A DNA stretch of 49,679 nt, taken from NCBI RefSeq assembly GCF_002863225.1, contig NZ_PKEK01000089.1, positions 1 to 49,679 on the forward strand, given 5' to 3'. Source of the DNA: Mycobacterium sp. (GTDB lineage Bacteria; Actinomycetota; Actinomycetes; Mycobacteriales; Mycobacteriaceae). The notes below the pieces were generated by a model. That model searched no databases. It had not been told where the DNA came from and was given only the letters and a program-made list of their open reading frames with translations. The translations under genes and the position numbers were made by a program. Below, piece by piece: positions 1 through 7,487 of the stretch. Within the stretch, counting starts at the first letter, position 1, and the number at the start of each line of letters is the position of its first letter.

Positions 1-683
1 GAGGTGACGTAGTCGTCGGACGGAGTGGCGCCGTCGAACGAGACGCCCAGGCTGGGCAGGTTCAGCTCGAGGGAGTGGGTGTTGCCGGACATGTCGGTGA
101 AGCCGTCGAAACGCGACAGCAGCCCGCCGTTCGGATTGCTCGGGTCGGCGAGTAACAGAAACTTGACCATGTCCGGGCTCACCCCGTCGGCCTTCAGCTG
201 CTCCATGGTCAGACCGGCGAGCGTGGAGCTCTGCGAGTAACCGAACACCGTCGAGACGTCGCCGTTCGCGGCATTGGCCTCGATCTGATTGGCAAGGATC
301 TGGATTCCCTGGCCGACCGAGGTGGCGTTGGTTGGCAAACCGAGTTCGCCGCCGGAGGGGTAGTTGAGCGGCAGCGTGTGGACGCCGGTCAACGGGTAGA
401 GGCCCTCGGGCGTGAAGAGCCCCTCGCCGAAGGGGTTGGTCGCAGTCGCTCCGTAGTAGTTCGTGATGTCACCCGGGTAGATGTGGTTCAGGTAGAGCCC
501 GGTGGCCGCCTGCACGTAACCGGAACCAGGGATCGGCAGCCCGCTGCCGCCCATCACCAGACCGATGTCTTCACCGTCGGCGTTCGCGTGGCCGGCGTTC
601 AGCATGGCGGCCAGGCTCAAGAAGCCGGCACCGACGGTGGCGACCATTCCCAGACCCATCAAGCGAGTTTTGCGAGCAGACAT
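1..683 (-). CDS. Secreted PE-PPE-domain serine hydrolase (partial, C-terminus outside window)
   Basis: This reading frame runs off the left edge. It starts at ATG 683, with a GAAAGG ribosome site about 12 nt upstream. The first 35 or so residues form a Sec-type signal peptide: basic MSARKTR, then a hydrophobic stretch ending near HANA. After it comes a PE-PPE domain (alpha/beta-hydrolase fold) with the nucleophile motif GYSQS at residues 148-152 (Ser150) and a following LLADPSNPNGG segment. There is no PE domain at the N-terminus. M. tuberculosis has PE1/PE2, which carry the same hydrolase domain behind a PE domain, at this position. Members of the family are esterases or acyl-transferring enzymes of the cell envelope; a mycomembrane esterase is inferred. 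The acid and histidine of the triad lie outside the window. Confidence 0.85.
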   Translation of the reverse strand, partial: MSARKTRLMGLGMVATVGAGFLSLAAMLNAGHANADGEDIGLVMGGSGLPIPGSGYVQAATGLYLNHIYPGDITNYYGATATNPFGEGLFTPEGLYPLTGVHTLPLNYPSGGELGLPTNATSVGQGIQILANQIEANAANGDVSTVFGYSQSSTLAGLTMEQLKADGVSPDMVKFLLLADPSNPNGGLLSRFDGFTDMSGNTHSLELNLPSLGVSFDGATPSDDYVT

Positions 684-728
684 TGTTGTGCGACCTTTCA
701 AGCGGGGGCTGACGGCGCGGGTATTAGG

Positions 729-760
729 CATATGTCTACGCCTATGGAACTCATATGTCT
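729..760. repeat. Direct repeat CATATGTCT, two copies
   Basis: CATATGTCT occurs at 729-737 and again at 752-760, 23 bp apart start to start (about two helical turns). It lies in the 230-bp gap between the secreted hydrolase gene (start 683) and the end of the phosphatase gene (914). It sits about 50-80 nt upstream of the hydrolase start, where a regulator or sigma-factor site would be expected. Apart from this repeat I see nothing in the gap. Confidence 0.4.
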
Positions 761-913
761 GAGAAACACACAGGTTTTTGTTGGCGAATTTTAAGTCGAA
801 GTCCAATTTGTCGGACGCGTATCACAGGCCGCATCAGCCCCAGTGGCCCCGCGCGGAAGCAACGCGGCGCACCGCCCCGGGAGTCCGACGCGGGTGTGAC
901 GAGGGTGGCTGAG

Positions 914-1735
914 TCAGCCGAGCAGCGCGTTACGAAGCCGGTCGACGTCGGCGTCGGTGATACCGGCGCTGCGGAAGTAGCCGTCGAGCGAGCCGAAGTC
1001 GTCGTCGATGGTCCGTCGTGCCGCGGCGAGGTATTCCTCGCGAACGCCGAGCACTTCCTCAGACAGTCGGGCCTCGGTGGTCGACAGCAGCTCGGGTGTC
1101 ATGTCGACGTCGGCCCGCTCCCGGATCGTGTCGAGGATGCGCTCGCGCAACAGCGGCACGGCTTGGTTGCTGGTCAGAAAGTCGGCGACGATCGCCTCGC
1201 GCCCGACCCCCGCGGCCTCCAGCACCAGCGCGACGGTGAAGCCGGTGCGGTCCTTGCCGGCGAAGCAGTGCGCCAGCACTGTCCGGCCCTCGCCCAACAG
1301 GGTGACCATGCGATGCAGTGCCTCGCGGGCCCCGGGATAGGTGGGGAAGCGGCTGTATTCGTCGACCATGTAGCGGCTGGCGGCGTCGCTGACCGATTCA
1401 CCGTCCGGCTTCTCCTCGAACAGCCGCTTGAAGGCGTGCTCGTGCGGGGCCGCGCCGTCCGGATTTGCCTCGTCGGGTTCGAGATCCGGGATCGGCAGCA
1501 GGTGGATGTCCACTCCGACGGGTACCAGGCCGGGGCCGTGCCGCAACACTTCGCTGCGGGAACGCAGGTCGGCGACATCGGTGATGCCCAAGCGGCGCAG
1601 CTCATCCCGGCCCTCATCGGCCAGCTCGCTCAACTCTCCGGAGCGGAAGAGCCGGCCGGGGCGCAGCACGCCGGTGGTGTCGGCGACGTCGCGAAAGTTC
1701 CAGGCTCCCTGTAGATCTCGCACGCCGGTTACCAC
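914..1735 (-). CDS. ptbB: Protein tyrosine/phosphoinositide phosphatase PtpB family
   Basis: The 273-residue protein closely resembles M. tuberculosis PtbB (Rv0153c), a secreted triple-specificity phosphatase that acts on phosphotyrosine, phosphoserine/threonine and phosphoinositides in the host cell. The P-loop HCFAGKDRTGF (residues 156-166, catalytic Cys157, Arg163) is intact, including the Lys-Asp pair typical of this family. The N-terminal AWNFRDVADT and GRLFRSGELS motifs and the C-terminal lid helices are also present. There is no classical signal peptide, as in the M. tuberculosis enzyme. The GTG start lies one base after the fadE2 stop (TAA-C-GTG), so the two genes are probably translationally coupled. 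A role in virulence is known only for the pathogen; here it may be a general lipid or protein phosphatase. Confidence 0.93.
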   Translation of the reverse strand: MVTGVRDLQGAWNFRDVADTTGVLRPGRLFRSGELSELADEGRDELRRLGITDVADLRSRSEVLRHGPGLVPVGVDIHLLPIPDLEPDEANPDGAAPHEHAFKRLFEEKPDGESVSDAASRYMVDEYSRFPTYPGAREALHRMVTLLGEGRTVLAHCFAGKDRTGFTVALVLEAAGVGREAIVADFLTSNQAVPLLRERILDTIRERADVDMTPELLSTTEARLSEEVLGVREEYLAAARRTIDDDFGSLDGYFRSAGITDADVDRLRNALLG

Positions 1736-1736
1736 G

Positions 1737-2948
1737 TTAGGTGACCGCCGCCGCGAAAACGCTTTTCTCCCGGCCGATTTCGTACCGGGCGATGGTCCTC
1801 AGGTGTACCTCGTCGGGGCCGTCGAAGATGCGCATCGCGCGCTGCCAGGCGTACATCCGGGCCAGCACGGTGTCCTCGCTGACGCCGGCGCCGCCGTGCA
1901 CCTGGATGGCGCGGTCGATGACGTTGCACGCCATTTGCGGGGCCACTGCCTTGATCTGTGAGACCAGCAGGTGCGCGGCCCGGTTGCCGTGCTGGTCGAT
2001 GGTCCAGGCCGCCTTTTCGCACAGCAGCCTGGCCTGGTCGATCTCATTGCGCGACTGGGCGATTGCCTGCTGCACCAGACCCTGGTCGGCCAGCGGCCGG
2101 CCGAACGCGATGCGGGTGTTGGCCCGGTCGACCATCAGCGCCAGCGCACGTTCGGCACCGCCGAGCGCGCGCATGCAGTGGTGGATGCGGCCGGGGCCGA
2201 GGCGGGCCTGGGCGATCGCGAAGCCGCCGCCCTCTTCACCGAGCAGATTGGTCTGCGGCACGCGGACGTTGTCGTAGATGATCTCGCAGTGGCCGGGCTG
2301 GTCGTGGTAGCCGAACACGGTGGTCGACCGGACCACGGTCACTCCGGGGGTGTCGATCGGCACCAGGACCATCGACTGCTGCTGGTGGCTGGCCGCCTCG
2401 GGGTTGGTGCGGCCCATCACGATCAGGATCTTGCAGCGTGGGTCGGCGGCGCCCGAGGTCCACCACTTGCGGCCGTTGATGACGTAGTCGCTGCCGTCGC
2501 GCACGATCGACGTCTGGATGTTGCGGGCGTCGCTGCTGGCGACGGCGGGCTCGGTCATCGAGAAACCGCTGCGGATCTCCCCGGCCAGCAGCGGCTCGAG
2601 CCACTTCTTGCTCTGCTCCTCGGTGGCGAACAGGTGCAGCGTCTCCATGTTCCCGGTGTCCGGCGCGGCACAGTTGGTCGCCTCGGGGGCGATCTCCAGG
2701 CTCCAGCCGGTCAACTCGGCGAGCGACGCGTAGTCGAGGTTGCTCAGGCCGGATTCCGACGGCAGGAACAGGTTCCACAGCCCGGCGGCCTTGGCCTTGG
2801 TCTTGAGTTCCTCGATGATCGGCGGAACGGTGTGATCCTTGGGACCGGCTTCCTCGCGGTACTTGTCGTACTCGGCCTCGGCGGGAAAGACGTGCTCGGT
2901 GATGAACTCGCTCAGCCGTTTGTGGTAGTCGCTGGCTTTGGCTGACAT
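1737..2948 (-). CDS. fadE2: Acyl-CoA dehydrogenase FadE2 (ACAD10/11-like)
   Basis: This is an acyl-CoA dehydrogenase that introduces the alpha-beta double bond into an acyl-CoA using FAD. It is about 403 residues long from ATG 2948 (MSAKASDYHKRLSEF), which matches the M. tuberculosis FadE2 length; an ATG at 2960 is a possible alternative. In-frame sequence reaches back to 3050 but would overlap the divergent gene and is not family-like. Visible family segments are FSMTEPAVASSDARNIQTS and RKWWTSGAADPRCKILIV in the middle domain, ARLGPGRIHHCMRALG in the C-terminal helical domain, and IQVHGGAGVSEDT near the end. The sequence type is closest to the ACAD10/ACAD11 branch. It forms an operon with ptbB downstream and is divergent from the DUF1348 gene. 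Confidence 0.92.
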   Translation of the reverse strand: MSAKASDYHKRLSEFITEHVFPAEAEYDKYREEAGPKDHTVPPIIEELKTKAKAAGLWNLFLPSESGLSNLDYASLAELTGWSLEIAPEATNCAAPDTGNMETLHLFATEEQSKKWLEPLLAGEIRSGFSMTEPAVASSDARNIQTSIVRDGSDYVINGRKWWTSGAADPRCKILIVMGRTNPEAASHQQQSMVLVPIDTPGVTVVRSTTVFGYHDQPGHCEIIYDNVRVPQTNLLGEEGGGFAIAQARLGPGRIHHCMRALGGAERALALMVDRANTRIAFGRPLADQGLVQQAIAQSRNEIDQARLLCEKAAWTIDQHGNRAAHLLVSQIKAVAPQMACNVIDRAIQVHGGAGVSEDTVLARMYAWQRAMRIFDGPDEVHLRTIARYEIGREKSVFAAAVT

Positions 2949-3015
2949 TGCGAAGTCCATAACCGCCACGATAAGCCACCCGCCCCGGGACCACGCCGGG
3001 GGCAGGATGAACGTC

Positions 3016-3477
3016 ATGACCGACATCCGCCCGCCGTTGCCGCCGTTCACATCAGAGACCGCCGCCGAGAAGGTTCAGGCCGCCGAAGACGCGTGGAACA
3101 CCCGGGATCCGGACCGGGTCAGCCGGGCGTACACCGTTGACTCGCAATGGCGTAACCGCGGCGAACACATTGTCGGCCGCGAGGCGATCGTCGAGTTCCT
3201 GACCCGCAAATGGCAGAGCGAACTCGACTACGCGTTGCGTAAAAGCCTGTGGAGCTTCCACGACAACTTCATCGCGGTCCGCTTCCAGTACGAGTGCCGG
3301 GACGCGGACGGCCAGTGGTGGCGCAGCTACGGCAACGAATTGTGGCAGTTCGACGCGGACGGCTTGATGGCCCGTCGCGAAGCCAGCATCAACGACGTCG
3401 CGATCGAGGAGTCGCAGCGCCGCTATTTCGGGCCGCGGTCAACTGAGGAACACGGCCGGGACTTTCCGCTTTGGTGA
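3016..3477 (+). CDS. DUF1348 / NTF2-like (SnoaL-type) family protein
   Basis: This is a 153-residue single-domain protein of the DUF1348 family, a small cone-shaped NTF2-like fold. Typical segments are AAEDAWNTRDPDRVSRAYT, WRNRGEHIVGREAIVEFL and SYGNELWQFDADGLMARR. Its function is not known; members often sit beside lipid or xenobiotic metabolism genes. I chose ATG 3016 because an AGGA lies 8 nt before it; ATG 3007 is an in-frame alternative adding three residues. It is transcribed divergently from fadE2 across a short gap (2949-3015), so the two share a promoter region. Confidence 0.8.
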   Translation: MTDIRPPLPPFTSETAAEKVQAAEDAWNTRDPDRVSRAYTVDSQWRNRGEHIVGREAIVEFLTRKWQSELDYALRKSLWSFHDNFIAVRFQYECRDADGQWWRSYGNELWQFDADGLMARREASINDVAIEESQRRYFGPRSTEEHGRDFPLW

Positions 3478-3596
3478 GCTCGGCCGCCCGCGACGCCGGC
3501 CGCCTCGGGGAGGCAGGCGGTGGAAGCGGGCGGTCAGGTTAGGGTTGGTGCCGATCTACCGGCGAGTAGGAAGTACAGGAAGTAGATGCGGACGCC

Positions 3597-4709
3597 ATGA
3601 CAGAAACGCAGACGACGGTCGGCGTGGTCGCCGAATCGGGAGCTGACGAGCGACGGGTCGCGCTGGTGCCCAAGGTGATCGCGCCACTGGTGAAGAGTGG
3701 TGTGGCGGTTGTCGTGGAGGCGGGCGCCGGCGAGCGGGCGCTGCTGCCCGACTCGTTGTACACCGAGGCCGGCGCCACCATCGGAGACGCCTGGGCGGCC
3801 GACATCGTGGTCAAGGTGGCGCCGCCGACCGCCGACGAAGTCGCCAAGCTGCACAGCGGGCAGACCCTGGTCGGTTTTCTGGCGCCGCGTAACGCCGAGA
3901 ACGCGATCGGCGCGCTCCAGCAGGCCGGTGTGCAGGCGTTCGCACTCGAAGCCATTCCGAGGATCTCCCGGGCCCAGGCGATGGACGCGCTGTCGTCGCA
4001 GGGCAACGTCGCCGGTTACAAGGCCGTGCTGGTCGCGGCTTCGGAGTCGACCCGGTTCTTCCCGATGCTGACCACCGCGGCCGGAACGGTGAAGCCGGCC
4101 ACCGTGCTGGTGCTCGGCGTCGGTGTCGCCGGCCTGCAGGCCCTGGCGACGGCGCGGCGCCTCGGCGGCAAAACCACCGGCTACGACGTCCGTCCCGAGG
4201 TGGCCGACCAGGTGCGCTCGGTCGGCGCGCAGTGGCTGAACCTCGGCATCGACGCCGCCGGCGAGGGCGGGTATGCCCGCGAGCTCACCGACGAGGAGCG
4301 CGCGCAGCAGCAGAAAGCGCTCGAGGACGCCATCGCCAAGTTCGACGTCGTCATCACCACCGCGCTGGTGCCCGGCCGACCCGCGCCACGGCTGGTGACG
4401 GCCGCGGCGGTCGAGGCGATGAAGCCCGGCAGCGTCGTCGTCGACCTGGCCGGTGAGACCGGCGGCAACTGCGAACTCACCGAACCCGGTCAGACCGTCG
4501 TCAAGCATGACGTCACCATCGTGTCGCCGCTGAACCTGCCGGCCACCATGCCCGAGCACGCCAGCGAGCTCTACAGCAAGAACATCACCGCGCTGCTCGA
4601 CCTGTTGATCACCGACGGCAAGCTGGCGCCGGATTTCGAGGACGAGGTGGTGGCCGGCTCGTGCGTGACCCGCACCGGCGACGCCGCGCAGGCGGGGAAG
4701 GACTCGTAG
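3597..4709 (+). CDS. pntAa: NAD(P) transhydrogenase subunit alpha part 1 (PntAa)
   Basis: This is the soluble NAD(H)-binding domain I of the proton-translocating transhydrogenase, which moves hydride between NADH and NADP+ at the expense of the proton gradient. It is 370 residues long. The AlaDH/PNT N-terminal domain shows ADERRVALVPKV and KVAPPTADEVAKLHSG. The NAD-binding Rossmann segment is VLVLGVGVAGLQALATARRL followed by the acidic YDVRPEV. It is the first gene of a three-gene operon and ends immediately before the pntAb start. The split of the alpha subunit into two genes is usual in mycobacteria. Confidence 0.97.
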   Translation: MTETQTTVGVVAESGADERRVALVPKVIAPLVKSGVAVVVEAGAGERALLPDSLYTEAGATIGDAWAADIVVKVAPPTADEVAKLHSGQTLVGFLAPRNAENAIGALQQAGVQAFALEAIPRISRAQAMDALSSQGNVAGYKAVLVAASESTRFFPMLTTAAGTVKPATVLVLGVGVAGLQALATARRLGGKTTGYDVRPEVADQVRSVGAQWLNLGIDAAGEGGYARELTDEERAQQQKALEDAIAKFDVVITTALVPGRPAPRLVTAAAVEAMKPGSVVVDLAGETGGNCELTEPGQTVVKHDVTIVSPLNLPATMPEHASELYSKNITALLDLLITDGKLAPDFEDEVVAGSCVTRTGDAAQAGKDS

Positions 4710-5045
4710 ATGTACGACCAACTGTTGGCCAACCTGGCAATCCTGGTGCTTGCCGGCTTCGTCGGCTTCGCGGTCATTTCCAAGGTGCCCAACACCTTGC
4801 ACACTCCGCTGATGTCGGGCACCAACGCCATTCACGGCATCGTGGTTCTCGGCGCGCTGCTGGTACTGGGTGAGCTGCCCGCCGACGCCAGCTGGGGTGT
4901 CCGGGCGATCACCTTCATCGCGCTGATCTTCGGCACCCTGAACGTGATCGGCGGCTTCCTGGTGACCGACCGGATGCTGGGCATGTTCAAGTCGCGCAAG
5001 GCCGCGCCCGACACAGCGGTCAGCGCCGAGGGGGCCGGCAAGTGA
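4710..5045 (+). CDS. pntAb: NAD(P) transhydrogenase subunit alpha part 2 (PntAb)
   Basis: This 111-residue membrane protein is the small membrane domain of the transhydrogenase alpha subunit. It shows three to four hydrophobic helices: LANLAILVLAGFVGFAVI, the THGIV-like GTNAIHGIVVLGALLVLG, and ITFIALIFGTLNVIGGFLV. Together with the N-terminal helices of PntB it forms the proton channel. It starts directly at the base after the pntAa stop and overlaps pntB by four bases (GTGA), so the three subunits are coupled. Confidence 0.96.
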   Translation: MYDQLLANLAILVLAGFVGFAVISKVPNTLHTPLMSGTNAIHGIVVLGALLVLGELPADASWGVRAITFIALIFGTLNVIGGFLVTDRMLGMFKSRKAAPDTAVSAEGAGK

Positions 5046-6484
5046 GCACGCAAAACGTCGACTATGCCGTGGATGTTCTGTACATCGCGGCCTTCGCGCT
5101 GTTCATCTATGGTCTGTCCGGCCTGACCGGGCCGAAGACCGCGGTGCGCGGCAACTGGATCGCTGCGGTCGGTATGGGCATCGCGGTGGTCGCGACGCTG
5201 ATCAAGGTGCGCGATACCGCGTCGATCAACTGGATCCTGATCGCCGCGGGCCTGCTGATCGGTGTGGCCCTCGGCGTGCCACCGGCCAAGAAGACCAAGA
5301 TGACCGCCATGCCGCAGCTGGTGGCGCTGTTCAACGGCGTCGGCGGCGGTACCGTCGCGCTGATCGCGTGGTCGGAATTCATTGAGACCAAGGGCTTTTC
5401 GGTGTTCCGGCCCGATCAGTCGCCCACCGTGGCACTGGTCGTCGGCTCGCTGTTCGCGGCGATCATCGGCTCGGTGTCGTTCTGGGGCTCGCTGGTGGCT
5501 TTCCTGAAGCTGCAGGAGTCGATTCCCAAGAACGTGGAGAAGCGGTTGGTGGCCTCGGCCAAGCTGTTCCAGCTCTCCAACATCGTGCTGCTGATCGGCG
5601 CCGTCGGCGTCGCTGTCTACCTGGGGCTGAACCCGGGCAAGCCGGTGTGGTGGATCGTGCTGGTGCTGGCCTTCGCAGGTCTGATGGGGCTGTTCGTGGT
5701 CTTCCCGATCGGCGGCGCCGATATGCCGGTGGTGATTTCGCTGCTGAACGCGATGACCGGATTGTCGGCAGCGGCAGCGGGTTTGGCGCTGAACAACACC
5801 GCGATGATCGTCGCGGGCATGATCGTCGGTGCCTCGGGTTCGATTCTGACCAACCTGATGGCGGTCGCGATGAACCGCTCGATTCCGGCGATCGTGTTCG
5901 GCTCGTTCGGCGGTGCCGGCGACGCGGCCGGCCCCGCAGGTGCGGAGCAGGGCACCGTCAAGTCCACCTCGGCCGCCGACGTGGCGATCCAGATGGCCTA
6001 CGCCAACCAGGTGATCGTGGTGCCCGGCTACGGGCTGGCGGTCGCCCAGGCGCAGCACGCCGTCAAGGAGATGGCCAAGCTGCTCGAGGAGAAGGGCGTC
6101 GAGGTCAAGTACGCCATCCACCCGGTGGCCGGCCGGATGCCCGGTCACATGAACGTGCTGCTGGCGGAGGCCGACGTCGACTACGACGCGATGAAGGAGA
6201 TGGACGACGTCAACGGCGAGTTCAGCCGCACCGACGTCACCGTCGTCATCGGGGCCAACGACGTCACCAACCCCGCTGCCCGCAACGACTCGGGCTCGCC
6301 CATCTACGGCATGCCGATCCTCAACGTCGACGAGTCGCGCGCGGTGATCGTGCTCAAGCGGTCGATGTCGTCGGGCTACGCCGGGATCGAGAACCCGTTG
6401 TTCTTCCTGCCACAGACGTCCATGCTGTTCGGCGACGCGAAGAAGTCGGTGACCGAGGTGGCCGAGGAGCTGAAAGCGCTATAG
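5042..6484 (+). CDS. pntB: NAD(P) transhydrogenase subunit beta (PntB)
   Basis: This 480-residue protein combines a multi-helix membrane domain (about residues 5-270) with the cytoplasmic NADP(H)-binding domain III (about residues 300-480). Domain III motifs are clear: VVPGYGLAVAQAQHAVKEM, HPVAGRMPGHMNVLLAEA, GANDVTNPAARND and the SMSSGYAGIENPLFF end. It starts at GTG 5042 in the GTGA overlap with pntAb. It completes the transhydrogenase, a main source of NADPH for biosynthesis and redox defence. Confidence 0.97.
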   Translation: MSTQNVDYAVDVLYIAAFALFIYGLSGLTGPKTAVRGNWIAAVGMGIAVVATLIKVRDTASINWILIAAGLLIGVALGVPPAKKTKMTAMPQLVALFNGVGGGTVALIAWSEFIETKGFSVFRPDQSPTVALVVGSLFAAIIGSVSFWGSLVAFLKLQESIPKNVEKRLVASAKLFQLSNIVLLIGAVGVAVYLGLNPGKPVWWIVLVLAFAGLMGLFVVFPIGGADMPVVISLLNAMTGLSAAAAGLALNNTAMIVAGMIVGASGSILTNLMAVAMNRSIPAIVFGSFGGAGDAAGPAGAEQGTVKSTSAADVAIQMAYANQVIVVPGYGLAVAQAQHAVKEMAKLLEEKGVEVKYAIHPVAGRMPGHMNVLLAEADVDYDAMKEMDDVNGEFSRTDVTVVIGANDVTNPAARNDSGSPIYGMPILNVDESRAVIVLKRSMSSGYAGIENPLFFLPQTSMLFGDAKKSVTEVAEELKAL

Positions 6485-6490
6485 ACGTAT

Positions 6491-6547
6491 CGAGATCGAC
6501 GCCGGCGTGGTGCTTACTCGCACAAACGCGCGCTGGCGTCGATCTCG
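6491..6547. terminator. Long inverted repeat between convergent genes, likely bidirectional terminator
   Basis: A perfect 13-bp inverted repeat (CGAGATCGACGCC at 6491-6503, complement at 6535-6547) with a 31-base loop lies just after the pntB stop and before the end of the convergent small gene. There is no T tract, as is common for mycobacterial hairpin terminators. A transcription-stopping or RNA-stabilising role is inferred from position. Confidence 0.55.
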
Positions 6548-6562
6548 GAGGGTGTGAGCTGG

Positions 6563-6694
6563 CTAAACGGGCGGGTAGGCCGGCGGCGGGTAGCCCTGGC
6601 CGTCGGTGACACCACGCAGGCCCCAGGGCAGGTATTTGAAGTAGAACTCGAGCTCGTCGGAAAAGTCGTAGCTGGGATCGGGATCCGGTTGCAT
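6563..6694 (-). CDS. Small hypothetical protein, 43 residues
   Basis: This small reading frame starts at ATG 6694 after a good ribosome site (GGAGAGG, four bases before the start). The product is MQPDPDPSYDF, then an acidic and aromatic middle (ELEFYFKYLPWGLRG), then a Tyr/Pro-rich tail (GYPPPAYPPV). No signal peptide or membrane segment is seen. It lies between pntB and the TetR gene, near where M. tuberculosis has a short annotated gene (Rv0157A); whether they correspond is a guess. A matching promoter (TTGTTG/TAGACT) lies upstream. The function is unknown. Confidence 0.6.
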   Translation of the reverse strand: MQPDPDPSYDFSDELEFYFKYLPWGLRGVTDGQGYPPPAYPPV

Positions 6695-6729
6695 GACTAC
6701 CTCTCCAGTCGGCACGTGGTTCGTTCGAA

Positions 6730-6759
6730 GTCTAGTCCCACCGGGCAGCGCGCAACAAC
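6730..6759 (-). promoter_or_regulatory. Candidate promoter for the 43-residue protein gene
   Basis: On the minus strand, TTGTTG (6759-6754) and TAGACT (6735-6730) are separated by 18 bases, and the ATG at 6694 lies about 35 bases downstream. TAGACT fits the mycobacterial SigA -10 pattern TANNNT. Confidence 0.4.
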
Positions 6760-6776
6760 GAACGGTCGCGTTGCCT

Positions 6777-6782
6777 AGACTA
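6777..6782 (+). promoter_or_regulatory. Candidate -10 element of the TetR gene
   Basis: TAGACT on the plus strand sits about 52 bases before the TetR start codon. It mirrors the TAGACT of the opposing promoter, so AGTCTAG (6730-6736) and CTAGACT (6776-6782) form an inverted repeat. No convincing -35 is seen. TetR autoregulation through this symmetric region is possible. Confidence 0.35.
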
Positions 6783-6834
6783 CCCACCAGTTGATTGACT
6801 CCGGGCGGCCCCCGGACTGCCGAATCGAGAAGAC

Positions 6835-7482
6835 ATGCCATCCGAGAACGGGCTCACCCGCCGCGAGGAGCTGCTGATAGTGGCTACCAAACTATTCGCC
6901 GCGCGCGGCTATCACGGCACCCGGATGGACGACGTCGCCGACGTGGTCGGCCTGAACAAGGCCACCGTCTACCACTACTACGCCAGCAAGGCGCTGATCC
7001 TCTACGACATCTACCAGCAGGCCGCCGAGCGGACCCTGGACGCGGTGCACGACGACCCGACGATGTCGGCCCGCGAGGCGCTCTACCAGTACACCGTGCG
7101 GCTGCTCAACAACATCGCCTCGAACCCCGAAGGCGCCGCGGTCTACTTTCAGGAGCAGCCCTACATCGCCGAGTGGTTCACCGAGGAGCAGGTCGCCGCG
7201 GTACGCGAGAAGGAGACCCAGGTGTACGAGCATGTGCACGGGCTCATCGACCGCGGCATCGCCAGCGGCGAGTTCTACGAGAGCGACTCACACGTGCTGG
7301 CGCTGGGCTACATCGGGATGACGCTGGGTGCCTACCGGTGGCTGCGGCCGAGTGGACGACGCAGCGCCAAGGAGATCGCCGCTGAGTTCAGCACCGCGCT
7401 GCTTCGTGGCCTGATTCGCGACGAGGCGGTCCGGGTCCATTCCCCGCTCGGGACACCCAGGACGGCGACCGTCGCGCCATAA
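6835..7482 (+). CDS. TetR/AcrR family transcriptional regulator (Rv0158-like)
   Basis: This is a 215-residue DNA-binding repressor. The N-terminal helix-turn-helix covers about residues 8-55 (REELLIVATKLFAARGYHGT, then VADVVGLNKATVYHYYASK). The C-terminal ligand-binding domain (about 70-195) is of the TetR_C_33-like type found in regulators of acyl-CoA metabolism. The gene order pntB to TetR to FAD oxidase matches M. tuberculosis Rv0157-Rv0158-Rv0161, without the PE genes between. Targets are unknown; the symmetric TAGACT promoter region upstream is a candidate for autoregulation. Confidence 0.9.
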   Translation: MPSENGLTRREELLIVATKLFAARGYHGTRMDDVADVVGLNKATVYHYYASKALILYDIYQQAAERTLDAVHDDPTMSAREALYQYTVRLLNNIASNPEGAAVYFQEQPYIAEWFTEEQVAAVREKETQVYEHVHGLIDRGIASGEFYESDSHVLALGYIGMTLGAYRWLRPSGRRSAKEIAAEFSTALLRGLIRDEAVRVHSPLGTPRTATVAP

Positions 7483-7487
7483 CCGAC

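Noticed and set aside
3502..3514. GCCTC-GGG-GAGGC hairpin before pntAa
   Set aside because: A five-pair stem in GC-rich DNA is expected by chance and has no T tract.
4832..6148. Long open frame antisense to pntAb/pntB
   Set aside because: It is a high-GC shadow with low-complexity His/Arg/Asp/Gln content; the plus-strand genes have full family motifs.
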